Source: CP2-2F sp034432555 (lineage in GTDB: Bacteria > Chloroflexota > Anaerolineae > Aggregatilineales > UBA2796). Taken from it: 64,000 nt of DNA. The notes beneath the pieces are model-generated. The model was not told the origin of the DNA and did not search any database. It saw nothing but the letters and a program-made list of their open reading frames with translations. The DNA lies in contig DAOUBW010000048.1 in the NCBI GenBank assembly GCA_034432555.1, positions 124,001-188,000 on the forward strand. Direction: 5' to 3'. Shown one piece after another: positions 50,744 to 58,632 of this stretch; position 1 is the first letter of the stretch; every line of letters begins with the position of its first letter. Position numbers and translations under genes: made by a program.

Positions 50744-52384
50744 TTAGAAATCCATGCCGCCGCCGCCGCCACCACCGGGCATTGGCTTCTCATCTTCCTT
50801 GATGTCGGTGATGAGCGCCTCGGTGGTCAGGATCATGCTGGCAATGCTTGCCGCATTCTCCAACGCGCCGCGGGTCACCTTCGCAGGGTCAATGATACCT
50901 GCCTCGATCATGTTGACGAAGCGTGCGCTCAGCACGTCGTAGCCCATGCGATTATCGCCCTTGCTGGTCTGCTCAGCGCGCACGGACTGCACGATCACCG
51001 CGCCATCCTGCCCGGCATTGGCAGCGATGCGGCGCATGGGTGCTTCCAGCGCACGGCGCATGATCTGAACGCCGGTGTTCTCGTCGTCCAGGTCCAGCTT
51101 CACGCCCTCCAAGCTGCTGATGGCGTTGATGAGCGCCACGCCACCACCCGGCACGATGCCTTCTTCAACAGCGGCACGAGTTGCGCTCAGGGCATCCTCA
51201 ACACGGTGCTTCTTTTCCTTCAATTCCGTCTCGGTGGCAGCGCCCACGCGGATGACCGCCACGCCGCCTGCCAGTTTGGCAAGGCGCTCTTGCAGCTTCT
51301 CGCGGTCGTAATCGCTGGTGGTGCGGTCAATCTCGATTCTGATCTCGGCAATGCGCCCCTTGATGGCGGTTTCTTCGCCGGCGCCGTCAATGATGGTGGT
51401 GTCGTCCTTGGTGGAAACAACCTTGCGCGCACGCCCCAGATCGTTGATGGTGACGCCTTCCAACTTGCGCCCGACATCCTCACTGATGACTGTACCGCCC
51501 GTCAGCACGGCAATATCTTGCAGCATCGCCTTACGGCGGTCACCGAAGCCGGGCGCCTTGACTGCCAGCAGGCTCAACATGCCGCGCAGCTTGTTCAGCA
51601 CCAAGGTCGCCAGTGCCTCACCGTCCACATCCTCAGCGATGATGACCAACGAACGGCGACCGACCTGCACCAGTTTCTCAAGGATCGGCACAATGTCCTG
51701 TGCGGCGCTGATCTTCTTCTCGTAGATCAGGATGTAAGGCTCTTCGAGGACGGCTTCCATTGTGTCGTTGCTGGTGATGAAGTAAGGGCTGATGTAGCCG
51801 CGATCAAACTGCATCCCTTCAACGTACTCGGTCTCGAATTCCAGACCCTTGCTCTCCTCAACGGTGATGACGCCATCCTTACCAACGCGATCCATCACGT
51901 CGGCAATCAGCTCACCGATGGACTGATCCTGTGCCGAGATAGCCGCGACGGAAGCAATCTCTTCCTTTGTGTCAATCTCCACTGCCATCTCACGGATTGC
52001 CTGTGCGATGCGCTCGGTGGCTGCCTCGATGCCGCGCTTAAGCAGCATTGGGTTGGCGCCAGCGGCAACGTTTTTCAAGCCTTCGTTGACGATGGTCTGG
52101 GCAAGGACGGTAGCGGTCGTCGTGCCGTCACCGGCGATGTCATTGGTCTTGGTGGCAGCCTCTTTCAAAAGCTGCGCGCCCATGTTTTCAAAGGGGTCTT
52201 CCAGTTCAATTTCTTTGGCAACCGTCACGCCGTCATGGGTGACAGTTGGCGCGCCGAACTTCTTATCGAGCGCCACATTGCGTCCCTTCGGACCGAGCGT
52301 GGTGGCAACTGCCTCTGCCAGCTTATCAATGCCGCGCTTGAGCCCGCGGCGTGCTTCTTCACCAAACACGAGTTGCTTGGGCAT
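50744..52384 (-). CDS. groEL: Chaperonin GroEL (Cpn60)
   Basis: 546 residues. Signature segments are VATTLGPKGRNVALDKKFGAPTVTHDGVTVAK, AGDGTTTATVLAQTIV (ATP site), the apical VEGMQFDRGYISPYF and the Gly-rich C-terminus ending GGGMDF. Fourteen subunits form the double-ring folding chamber. It lies 36 bases after groES in a two-gene operon under CIRCE/HrcA heat-shock control, and is followed by a strong terminator. No second groEL was seen in the window. Confidence 0.99.
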   Translation of the reverse strand: MPKQLVFGEEARRGLKRGIDKLAEAVATTLGPKGRNVALDKKFGAPTVTHDGVTVAKEIELEDPFENMGAQLLKEAATKTNDIAGDGTTTATVLAQTIVNEGLKNVAAGANPMLLKRGIEAATERIAQAIREMAVEIDTKEEIASVAAISAQDQSIGELIADVMDRVGKDGVITVEESKGLEFETEYVEGMQFDRGYISPYFITSNDTMEAVLEEPYILIYEKKISAAQDIVPILEKLVQVGRRSLVIIAEDVDGEALATLVLNKLRGMLSLLAVKAPGFGDRRKAMLQDIAVLTGGTVISEDVGRKLEGVTINDLGRARKVVSTKDDTTIIDGAGEETAIKGRIAEIRIEIDRTTSDYDREKLQERLAKLAGGVAVIRVGAATETELKEKKHRVEDALSATRAAVEEGIVPGGGVALINAISSLEGVKLDLDDENTGVQIMRRALEAPMRRIAANAGQDGAVIVQSVRAEQTSKGDNRMGYDVLSARFVNMIEAGIIDPAKVTRGALENAASIASMILTTEALITDIKEDEKPMPGGGGGGGMDF

Positions 52385-52420
52385 GGGTTAAAGTTCCTTT
52401 CTGCGTTGTTTTCGGAGCAA

Positions 52421-52717
52421 TTAGTCAGTGAGAACGGCGAGAATGTCGCTCTCTTTGAGGATCAACAGCTTTTTGCCGTCAATTTTGATTTCGGTGCCGG
52501 CATACTTGGCGTATAGCACCTTGTCATCAACCTTCACATCCATTGGGATGAGTTCGCCGTCATCATCACGGCGACCTTGACCGACGGCGAGAATCTTACC
52601 CTGCTGTGGCTTTTCCTTTGCCGTTTCGGGCAACAGAATGCCGCTGGGCGTTACTTCTTCGCCTTCCATTGGCTCGATCACAACGCGATCCGCGAGGGGA
52701 CGCAATTTGAGCGTCAT
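52421..52717 (-). CDS. groES: Co-chaperonin GroES (Cpn10)
   Basis: 98 residues, starting MTLKLRPLADRVVIEPM. The mobile-loop region GEEVTPSGILLPETAKEKPQQG and the ending KKLLILKESDILAVL are family features. Seven subunits cap GroEL. GGAGGAAAG just before the ATG at 52717 is a strong ribosome site and fixes the start, rejecting the longer frame at 52732. A perfect CIRCE lies 40 bases upstream. Confidence 0.99.
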   Translation of the reverse strand: MTLKLRPLADRVVIEPMEGEEVTPSGILLPETAKEKPQQGKILAVGQGRRDDDGELIPMDVKVDDKVLYAKYAGTEIKIDGKKLLILKESDILAVLTD

Positions 52718-52756
52718 AAGTCTTTCCTCCAAAGTTCGTCTGCGTATGAAGGGCTT

Positions 52757-52783
52757 TTAGCACTCTCATAGGGTGAGTGCTAA
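52757..52783 (-). promoter_or_regulatory. CIRCE operator, perfect copy
   Basis: TTAGCACTC (52757-52765), nine-base spacer, GAGTGCTAA (52775-52783): an exact match to the HrcA-binding consensus. It begins about five bases after the expected transcription start of groESL. Confidence 0.97.
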
Positions 52784-52794
52784 ATACTATGCAT

Positions 52795-52823
52795 AGTGTA
52801 TTCAGGTTAGGAAAGCGTGTCAA
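52795..52823 (-). promoter_or_regulatory. Promoter of groESL
   Basis: Minus strand: TTGACA (52823-52818), 17-base spacer, TACACT (52800-52795), a near-consensus housekeeping promoter lying between two CIRCE elements. Confidence 0.85.
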
Positions 52824-52831
52824 GAGCCATT

Positions 52832-52858
52832 TTAGCAGACTCCGTTAGAGAGTGCTAA
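52832..52858 (-). promoter_or_regulatory. Second, degenerate CIRCE element
   Basis: Left arm TTAGCAGAC (52832-52840, two mismatches), nine-base spacer, right arm GAGTGCTAA (52850-52858, perfect). It lies just upstream of the -35 box of groESL, 75 bases from the first CIRCE. Confidence 0.75.
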
Positions 52859-52960
52859 AAATTTTAGAATGTGCGTGGCAAGTCACCATTTGCACCTAGC
52901 CTTTGGGCGTTCCTATGCTATGATTCGCCTAAGGCTTGGCTGAGTTTGTGTGGGAATGCT

Positions 52961-54061
52961 ATGACAAAGCGTGTGGTCGTCGCCATGAGTGGCGGCGTAG
53001 ATAGCTCGGTGGCGGCTGCCTTAATGGTGCGGGCGGGCTACGAAGTGATCGGCATTATGATGCGGCTGTGGGCGGAAGATGGCGAAGGCGCACACGGCTA
53101 TAACCGCTGCTGCACGCCCGACCAAATGACTGACGCCGGCAGAGTTGCCCGCAAACTGGGTATCCCGTTCTACGTCTTGGATACACAAGATGTCTTCAAG
53201 CGCAATATCGTGCAGTTTTTCGTCCAGCAGCACGCGCAAGGCGTCACGCCCAACCCATGCCTAGAGTGCAACCGTCACATCCGCTTTGAGTGGCTGCTGA
53301 ACCATGCGCTCTCGCTGGAGGCGGACTATCTGGCAACTGGTCACTATGCGCGGGTGCGCCAAGCACCTGATGGCAGCTTCCAACTGCTGAAGGGCTTGGA
53401 CGAGGGCAAAGATCAGAGCTATGTGCTAAGCGTGATGGGACAAGCGCAGCTTTCGCGGGTGCTGTTTCCGATTGGTGAGCATCACAAGGCGCACGTCCGC
53501 GAAATTGCCGCCGAACTTGGGCTAGATGTCGCCACGAAAGGCGATAGCCAAGATTTGTGCTTCCTTGCCGATGGCGATTATCGGCGCTTCTTGCGCGAAC
53601 ACAGCCCTGTCCTTATCGGCAAGCAGATCGGGGCAGCGGGCGAGATCAAGCGGCGGGATGGGCGCGTGCTTGGCAGGCATGACGGCTTGCCAAACTATAC
53701 GATTGGGCAGCGCAAGGGATTAGGCATTGCCAGCGCCGAGCCGCTCTACGTGATCGATCTGGATACAGCGCAGAATGCGGTCATTGTTGGCACGAAAGAC
53801 GAGCTAGGTAAGGCGCAGCTTACGGCAACGCGGGTGAATTGGGTGAGCGGCGCGCCACCAAGCACGCCCATTCAGGCAGAGGTGAAGATTCGTTACAAGG
53901 CGCAGCCCATCCCTGCCCTTGTGAGCGCACTGCCCAATCAGCGCGCTCAGGTGGATTTTGAGTCGCCGCTGCGCGATATTACGCCCGGTCAGGGCGCCGT
54001 CTTTTATCAGGGTGAGGTCTGTTTGGGTGGCGGCATCATCGAGAAGCCGCACCACACCTAA
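52961..54061 (+). CDS. mnmA: tRNA-specific 2-thiouridylase MnmA
   Basis: 366 residues. PP-loop SGGVDSSVAAA binds ATP; the two catalytic cysteines are in YNRCCTPDQ and GDSQDLCFL; NPCLECNRHIRF and ATGHYARV are further signatures. It adds the 2-thio group to the wobble uridine of tRNAs for Lys, Glu and Gln, taking sulfur from a persulfide relay. The ATG at 52961 is the family start. TTGCAC (52890-52895), 18 bases, TATGCT (52914-52919) is a possible promoter. The end overlaps the convergent FHA gene by four bases. Confidence 0.97.
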   Translation: MTKRVVVAMSGGVDSSVAAALMVRAGYEVIGIMMRLWAEDGEGAHGYNRCCTPDQMTDAGRVARKLGIPFYVLDTQDVFKRNIVQFFVQQHAQGVTPNPCLECNRHIRFEWLLNHALSLEADYLATGHYARVRQAPDGSFQLLKGLDEGKDQSYVLSVMGQAQLSRVLFPIGEHHKAHVREIAAELGLDVATKGDSQDLCFLADGDYRRFLREHSPVLIGKQIGAAGEIKRRDGRVLGRHDGLPNYTIGQRKGLGIASAEPLYVIDLDTAQNAVIVGTKDELGKAQLTATRVNWVSGAPPSTPIQAEVKIRYKAQPIPALVSALPNQRAQVDFESPLRDITPGQGAVFYQGEVCLGGGIIEKPHHT

Positions 54062-54501
54062 CGCAGCTTGATGACCATAAACAAGTGTCCGAACTGGAGC
54101 AGGTCACCATCGCTCAAGCGGTAGTCGCGGTTTGGGTAGAGCAACTGCCCGTTCAGGCGTGTGCCGTTGGTGCTGCCCAAATCGCGCAAGTGCAGACGAT
54201 TATCAATCACCACAAACTCGGCGTGGCGGCGCGAAACGCCTTTATCACGCCCATTGAAAGGGGTGAGGTCAATTTCGGGCATGAAGCCGTCTACCTCATC
54301 AGGGCGACCAATGGCTGCCCGTTCGGTGATTTCAAGGCGCAGCGGCTTGGCAGTCTCGCCTTGCACCAAGAGCGTAACACGCCAGCCCAACAACGCATCG
54401 GTGCTGTAAAAAGGTTGAATAGTCGGCTGGCGAGAGAGGGCATCTTCATCGAGGCGCATTGTGCCGCGCTCATTACCTACAGTGTTAAGCGATTCTGCCA
54501 T
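54058..54501 (-). CDS. FHA-domain protein
   Basis: 147 residues. About 60 residues of variable lead are followed by a forkhead-associated domain with AAIGRPDEVDGFMPEIDL, GVSRRHAEFVVIDN and LRDLGSTNGTRLNG, including the Arg, Ser, His and Asn residues that bind phosphothreonine. AGGAG lies about 12 bases before the ATG. Such proteins sense Ser/Thr kinase signalling, but no kinase is nearby. Monocistronic, convergent with mnmA. Confidence 0.9.
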   Translation of the reverse strand: MAESLNTVGNERGTMRLDEDALSRQPTIQPFYSTDALLGWRVTLLVQGETAKPLRLEITERAAIGRPDEVDGFMPEIDLTPFNGRDKGVSRRHAEFVVIDNRLHLRDLGSTNGTRLNGQLLYPNRDYRLSDGDLLQFGHLFMVIKLR

Positions 54502-54552
54502 CCTTGCAATCTCCTAAACCAGCGGTTTGCACAGCGTGAAGGGTGAAAAAAA

Positions 54553-55785
54553 GTGTGTGTCATCCGCTATGCTATTAATCATACTCGAAAGAAACGTATA
54601 GACAACCGCCTTTATACAGGTTCTACCTATTCTATAGCCTTTTGGCTATGCATGGTTCTCTTAGTTGGCTGCGCTGCGGAACGCCGTTATGAAGTTGGAA
54701 TAACGCGCCTTGCCGCCGAATTACCGCCACAGAGCGCGGCAGCGATCAGTGCTTCGCGGCGTGGCGCATGGTTGGCATGGATGGGCGATCTGGCTGCACC
54801 TGATCTTTACGTGCAAGCCGCTGATTCCGATCAAGCCTTACAGTTCCCGATCAGCGCGCAGCCGCGCCGCCTCAGCTTGCTGCCCTTAGCAGATCGGCGT
54901 TTAGCGCTGCTGTGGCTGGAGGCGGCTGAAGACAACACAGCGCGCTTGGTGAGCGCTACGCTGGAGGCAGAGGGCAGTTTGCGGCGTGCGCCTTTTGAGG
55001 TTGCTAGTGCGGACGCCTATCACGCACTGCCAACGCCTAACGGCGGCGTGATCGCGCTTGCCGTGAACAATGGCGTGCTTTCAGCCGTGCCGCTGGATGC
55101 CTTAGGGCGTCCGCGGGCAGCCGTGCGCCTTGCCGAAGCGGCAGGCTTGCCAGCGGCTGCCTTTGATAGCGCGGATCGGCTGCATGTGCTGTGGTTGATG
55201 CCGAGCAGCGGTCAGTTGTGGTCGGTGATGTATATGGCATTCAGCGCCGCGCAGCTTGAGCAGCCTACGCCAAGCCTTCCCACACCGATTCCGCTTGCCG
55301 TGCTGCGCCTTGAGGATGGGCAGTTTTTCGAGTCGCTCAGCGTTGGCACCGATGCACAGTCTGTCTATGTGGTGTGGAACGTGGTTAGTGTGGCAGCAGC
55401 GGGCGAAGCGGCGCGGTTAGCGGGCATTCGTTTTCCGCAGTCAGCCAGCAGCCGCAGCACGGCACTTGATCTCAGCGCGCTGCCGCCCAATCTGCGCGGC
55501 GTGAGCATCCCACCTGCTGATCCGCTGCAAGGCGGTGCGCCAACCGTCGTGGGCAGCCTGCCGCCCGATCAGATTGCCTACGGCGCACTGACGCGGCAGG
55601 GCGTCTTTCGGGTGCGGCAGATCAAGGCTGCCCTTGACGGTGAGCGTTTAAGTGGCAGCGTAGCAGCCGCGCTGAGCAGCAATAATGCCTTGCATTTGGC
55701 GTGGTTCACGCTAGATGCTTACGGCAAGGCAGCCTTGCAGTATGCCACCTATCCGCGCCCACAGCCTGCCACCGCCCTGAATTAG
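54553..55785 (+). CDS. Lipoprotein with propeller-like repeats, unknown function
   Basis: 410 residues if the GTG at 54553 is the start; the next in-frame methionine is too close to the lipobox LLVGC (Cys about residue 40) to supply a signal peptide. The basic lead followed by SIAFWLCMVLLVGC is a lipoprotein signal, so the protein is probably anchored outside the membrane. Repeated segments such as GGVIALAVNNGVLSAVPLD and DRLHVLWLMPSSGQLWSVMY suggest a beta-propeller, without clear family match. Tail-to-tail with the lipoprotein gene at 55792. Confidence 0.72.
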   Translation: MCVIRYAINHTRKKRIDNRLYTGSTYSIAFWLCMVLLVGCAAERRYEVGITRLAAELPPQSAAAISASRRGAWLAWMGDLAAPDLYVQAADSDQALQFPISAQPRRLSLLPLADRRLALLWLEAAEDNTARLVSATLEAEGSLRRAPFEVASADAYHALPTPNGGVIALAVNNGVLSAVPLDALGRPRAAVRLAEAAGLPAAAFDSADRLHVLWLMPSSGQLWSVMYMAFSAAQLEQPTPSLPTPIPLAVLRLEDGQFFESLSVGTDAQSVYVVWNVVSVAAAGEAARLAGIRFPQSASSRSTALDLSALPPNLRGVSIPPADPLQGGAPTVVGSLPPDQIAYGALTRQGVFRVRQIKAALDGERLSGSVAAALSSNNALHLAWFTLDAYGKAALQYATYPRPQPATALN

Positions 55786-55791
55786 CTGCCG

Positions 55792-56541
55792 TTAGCCCAC
55801 ACGCTCCCAACGCCCAAAGCCTTCTGCACTCTCGATCAAGGCAAAGGTTTGCCGTCCCAGTGTGGTGATGAAATGCTTACCCGGTCCCGGCACCCACTTA
55901 CCTTCGGCGTCAATCACGCCGCCCGGCTGGTAGACGTAGGAAGTGTTCAGGGCAAATTCGGGCGTGGTTGCCCAGCCGAGTTCCTCGCGCAAGCCAGGCG
56001 TCGTGCGCCACAGCTTGCCGAAACCGCGCCGCGGCTGGTAGAAGGTTTCGGAGGGTGGCGTCAGGTTTGGGTCAAATTCAGGCTCGCCCTCCCTGAAGGT
56101 ATCAGGATAGATGCGCCACTCACCTGTATTCGGATTGCCCGGCGTCGTGATCAGCACCCAAACTACATTGCGCGTGCTGATCCAGAACATGAAGCCGTTC
56201 TGGAAATCCTGCTGGGCAATGAACAACTGCGCCCGCGTCTCGGTTGGGAAGGCGTTCAGGGTTGGCGTCAGGCTTGGCAGCGGCGTCTCGGCGGTTTGGG
56301 TTGCCTGTGGCAAGGCGGTGAGTGTGGTCGAGACGGTGGCAGGTGGGTTGAGAGCAGCCGTTGTCGGCACGGGTGTTGCGGCGGCGGGCGCAGCCGGCGT
56401 GACCGTGATCAGAATCGTATTGGGATCGGGCGTGGGCGAAATGACCACAACCAATTGCATTGGCGGTAAGCCACCGCAGCTCACTAACCCGAAGATGCCA
56501 AGCAGCAATGCGAGCAGCAAGCCACTATATCGCTTTCGCAT
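55792..56541 (-). CDS. Lipoprotein with Thr/Pro linker, unknown function
   Basis: 249 residues from the ATG at 56541 with GGAGAA four bases upstream. Lipobox LVSC (Cys about 22). Residues about 30-100 are a Pro/Thr/Ala-rich linker. The C-terminal domain (about 105-249) starts AQLFIAQQDFQNGFMFWISTRNVVWVL and contains PGLREELGWATTPEF, recalling LGFP-like or surface-binding repeats often seen in Chloroflexota lipoproteins. No enzyme motif. Convergent with the preceding lipoprotein gene, with six bases between stops. Confidence 0.75.
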   Translation of the reverse strand: MRKRYSGLLLALLLGIFGLVSCGGLPPMQLVVVISPTPDPNTILITVTPAAPAAATPVPTTAALNPPATVSTTLTALPQATQTAETPLPSLTPTLNAFPTETRAQLFIAQQDFQNGFMFWISTRNVVWVLITTPGNPNTGEWRIYPDTFREGEPEFDPNLTPPSETFYQPRRGFGKLWRTTPGLREELGWATTPEFALNTSYVYQPGGVIDAEGKWVPGPGKHFITTLGRQTFALIESAEGFGRWERVG

Positions 56542-56951
56542 AAGGTTCTCCACAAGCGTACAACAACGAGTGATAGACGGAAGGCATTGTACCACATTTG
56601 GGTGTGGGCTTATTGGGCGTTTGCCCTACGCTTTGGTGGGGAGTATACAGAAGCCGTTCGGTCATGGATGGCTGAGACCTTGGACGGTTCGCTTGTTGCC
56701 ACACGGACGCGCCAAGGCGCGTCCCTACAGCAGCAAGGCAGAATTTAGGCGAGATAAGCTAGAAGCATTAGAGTTTGCTACAATAAGCGGCTAGGGCATA
56801 CAATCAGCCCATGTGTAACGACACAGCAGCACGGCGCAAGCGTGCCTTTGAGCAAACCTTGCGAAAGCATAAATGCACAACACAAAATTCACTTTTAGTA
56901 CTTTGTGCAAATCTTCACACAATTTGGATGTAAGATTCATACGATTTGTTC
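56542..56951. other. Intergenic stretch with one strong hairpin
   Basis: About 410 bases without a supported gene. GGACGCGCC (56705-56713) and GGCGCGTCC (56716-56724) form a perfect 9-base stem with a two-base spacer, possibly a REP-type unit or terminator. The last 100 bases are AT-rich and probably hold the promoter of the next gene, which I could not place. Confidence 0.5.
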
Positions 56952-57560
56952 ATGAAAATTTTAACGATTAGTGATAATGTATTAGCAACGCTGGAGAACC
57001 GCGAAAACTTGGTGCGGAACTACGGCGATGTGCAAGCGGTGGTGAGTTGTGGCGATATGCCAATTCACTACCTAGAGTTCATCACGGATGCGCTGTGCGT
57101 GCCGCTGCTGTATGTGCGTGGCAACCATGATGTGCATTACACCACTGACAGCCCAGGCGGCGAGAACCTGCATGGGCGCGTGACGGCTTTTGGTGGCTTG
57201 CTGTGGGCGGGCTTGGAGGGCTGTATTCGGTATAATCGGGAGCCGATCCAATATACACAAAGTGAGATGTATCGTTTGGTGCTGGCGCTCTACCCAGCGG
57301 TGCTGTTGGCACAGGTGCGCTGCCGCCGCCGCCTTGACGTGATGGTGACCCATTCGCCGCCGCGCCATATTCACGACCTGCCCGACCGCGCACACATCGG
57401 CTTTAGCGCTTTTCGCCTGCTGATGCGCTTATACCGCCCGCGTTACCTATTGCATGGGCATGTGGATACGCACGGTGTGCAGCAAACCCATACCCGCTTC
57501 CTAGAGACGGAGGTCATCAACATCAATCCGTCGAAGGTTCTAACGTTAACTGATCAATAA
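56952..57560 (+). CDS. Calcineurin-like metallophosphoesterase
   Basis: 202 residues. Metal-binding motifs are ILTISDN (in place of the usual D-x-H), VVSCGDM, VRGNHDV, VTHSPP and LHGHVD, in the order expected for the family. The first motif has Asn where many members have His, so the metal site is slightly altered. No Shine-Dalgarno sequence is evident before the ATG at 56952. Members hydrolyse phosphomonoesters or diesters, including nucleotides. It is followed by the GNHR-motif protein after 14 bases, with a strong ribosome site between. Confidence 0.87.
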   Translation: MKILTISDNVLATLENRENLVRNYGDVQAVVSCGDMPIHYLEFITDALCVPLLYVRGNHDVHYTTDSPGGENLHGRVTAFGGLLWAGLEGCIRYNREPIQYTQSEMYRLVLALYPAVLLAQVRCRRRLDVMVTHSPPRHIHDLPDRAHIGFSAFRLLMRLYRPRYLLHGHVDTHGVQQTHTRFLETEVININPSKVLTLTDQ

Positions 57561-57574
57561 GGAGGACGCGCCTT

Positions 57575-58450
57575 ATGATGATGTACCCTGATGATCCGGC
57601 GGCTGTCGCTCAATCTTCACGCCATTTCTCGAATGCACGGATGCAAGCCTTTTGGCAAGAGGTTTGGGCGCTGCTGACCGGCAAATCTATAGACTTGCTG
57701 CGCTTTGAGGAAGTGAAACAGCGCTTGCGCCTCACCGATGAGCGCTACCTTGGTCTGCGTGAGATACCCCTTGAAAAAATTGTGGGCAGCGTGGGGCGCT
57801 ACCGCGATTTTACACGCACGTTTCTGCCGCGCACCAACGCCGTGCGTTCACGCTGGCAGCGCCTCGATGCCCTTGCCCGCGGACCTGAGGGCTTTCCGCC
57901 GATTGAAGCCTACAAGGTTGGTGAGGTCTATTTTGTGATTGATGGCAATCACCGCGTTTCGGTGGCGCGCCAGCTTGGCGCGAAAACCATTGAGGCATAC
58001 GTTACAGAATTGCGAACGCCGGTGCCAATTGACGAAAACACCACCGAGAAGGACTTGATTCAGAAAGAAGGCTATGCCGACTTTTTGCGCCGCACCCGCC
58101 TAGATAGCCTGCGCCCTGAGACACAAATCATCCTCAGTGAACCCGACCGATACCGCCAACTCTTGGAGCATATCTCGGTGCATCGCTACTTTATGGGCAT
58201 GGATCAGCAGCGGGAAGTGACCTGGGAAGAGGCGGTGTGCAGTTGGCACGATAACGTCTACATGCCGCTTGTGAATCTCATCCGCAAATACGAAATGCTC
58301 GATCACTTTCCGGGACGCACGGAGGCAGACCTGTATGCCTGGTTGATCAAGCACCAGGAAGCGCTACGCCTGCATCACGGCGGCGAATACCTGACGCCTG
58401 AGGCAACCGTGACCGACTTTTTGAGCAAATTGCCCGAAGCACGGCGCTAA
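57575..58450 (+). CDS. ParB/sulfiredoxin-fold-like protein, unknown function
   Basis: 291 residues; AAGGAGG lies 11 bases before the ATG at 57575. The central GFPPIEAYKVGEVYFVIDGNHRVSVARQLGAKTIEAYVTEL is the ParB-N/Srx-like pattern with the GNHRV nucleotide-binding motif. The lead (MQAFWQEVWALLTGKSIDLLRFEEVKQRL) and the last 130 residues are helical with no match. ParB-fold domains bind CTP, ATP or DNA. It forms a pair with the metallophosphoesterase, suggesting a shared nucleotide or phosphate-related task, which is an inference. Confidence 0.72.
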   Translation: MMMYPDDPAAVAQSSRHFSNARMQAFWQEVWALLTGKSIDLLRFEEVKQRLRLTDERYLGLREIPLEKIVGSVGRYRDFTRTFLPRTNAVRSRWQRLDALARGPEGFPPIEAYKVGEVYFVIDGNHRVSVARQLGAKTIEAYVTELRTPVPIDENTTEKDLIQKEGYADFLRRTRLDSLRPETQIILSEPDRYRQLLEHISVHRYFMGMDQQREVTWEEAVCSWHDNVYMPLVNLIRKYEMLDHFPGRTEADLYAWLIKHQEALRLHHGGEYLTPEATVTDFLSKLPEARR

Positions 58451-58454
58451 TAGG

Positions 58455-58477
58455 CATGGGTCGGATGCCTCCGACCC
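58455..58477. repeat. Dispersed palindromic element, copy 2
   Basis: GGGTCGGA (58458-58465) pairs with TCCGACCC (58470-58477) around TGCC. It matches the element at 40861 in 22 of 23 bases. The stem here can be extended by flanking GCA/TGC. Confidence 0.7.
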
Positions 58478-58632
58478 GTGCCGTACTTGAACGCCCAAAT
58501 CCGCAAACTGGGAAAATTCATAATTCGAGATAGACGCACCTCTGTGCGGTGCTTTGCTTGCCGCGATCCACACTAGGCTGTGCTACAATCGCTCTATCAA
58601 CTGGTAACAACCTTTAATGGAGAAGAGGGCTT

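Noticed and set aside
50663..52516. 617-residue open frame on the plus strand opposite groEL
   Set aside because: It is antisense to groEL and groES, has no recognisable domain, and exists because of codon bias in the real genes.
56111..56794. 227-residue plus-strand frame
   Set aside because: Antisense to the lipoprotein at 55792 and its Thr/Pro linker; no ribosome site or family.
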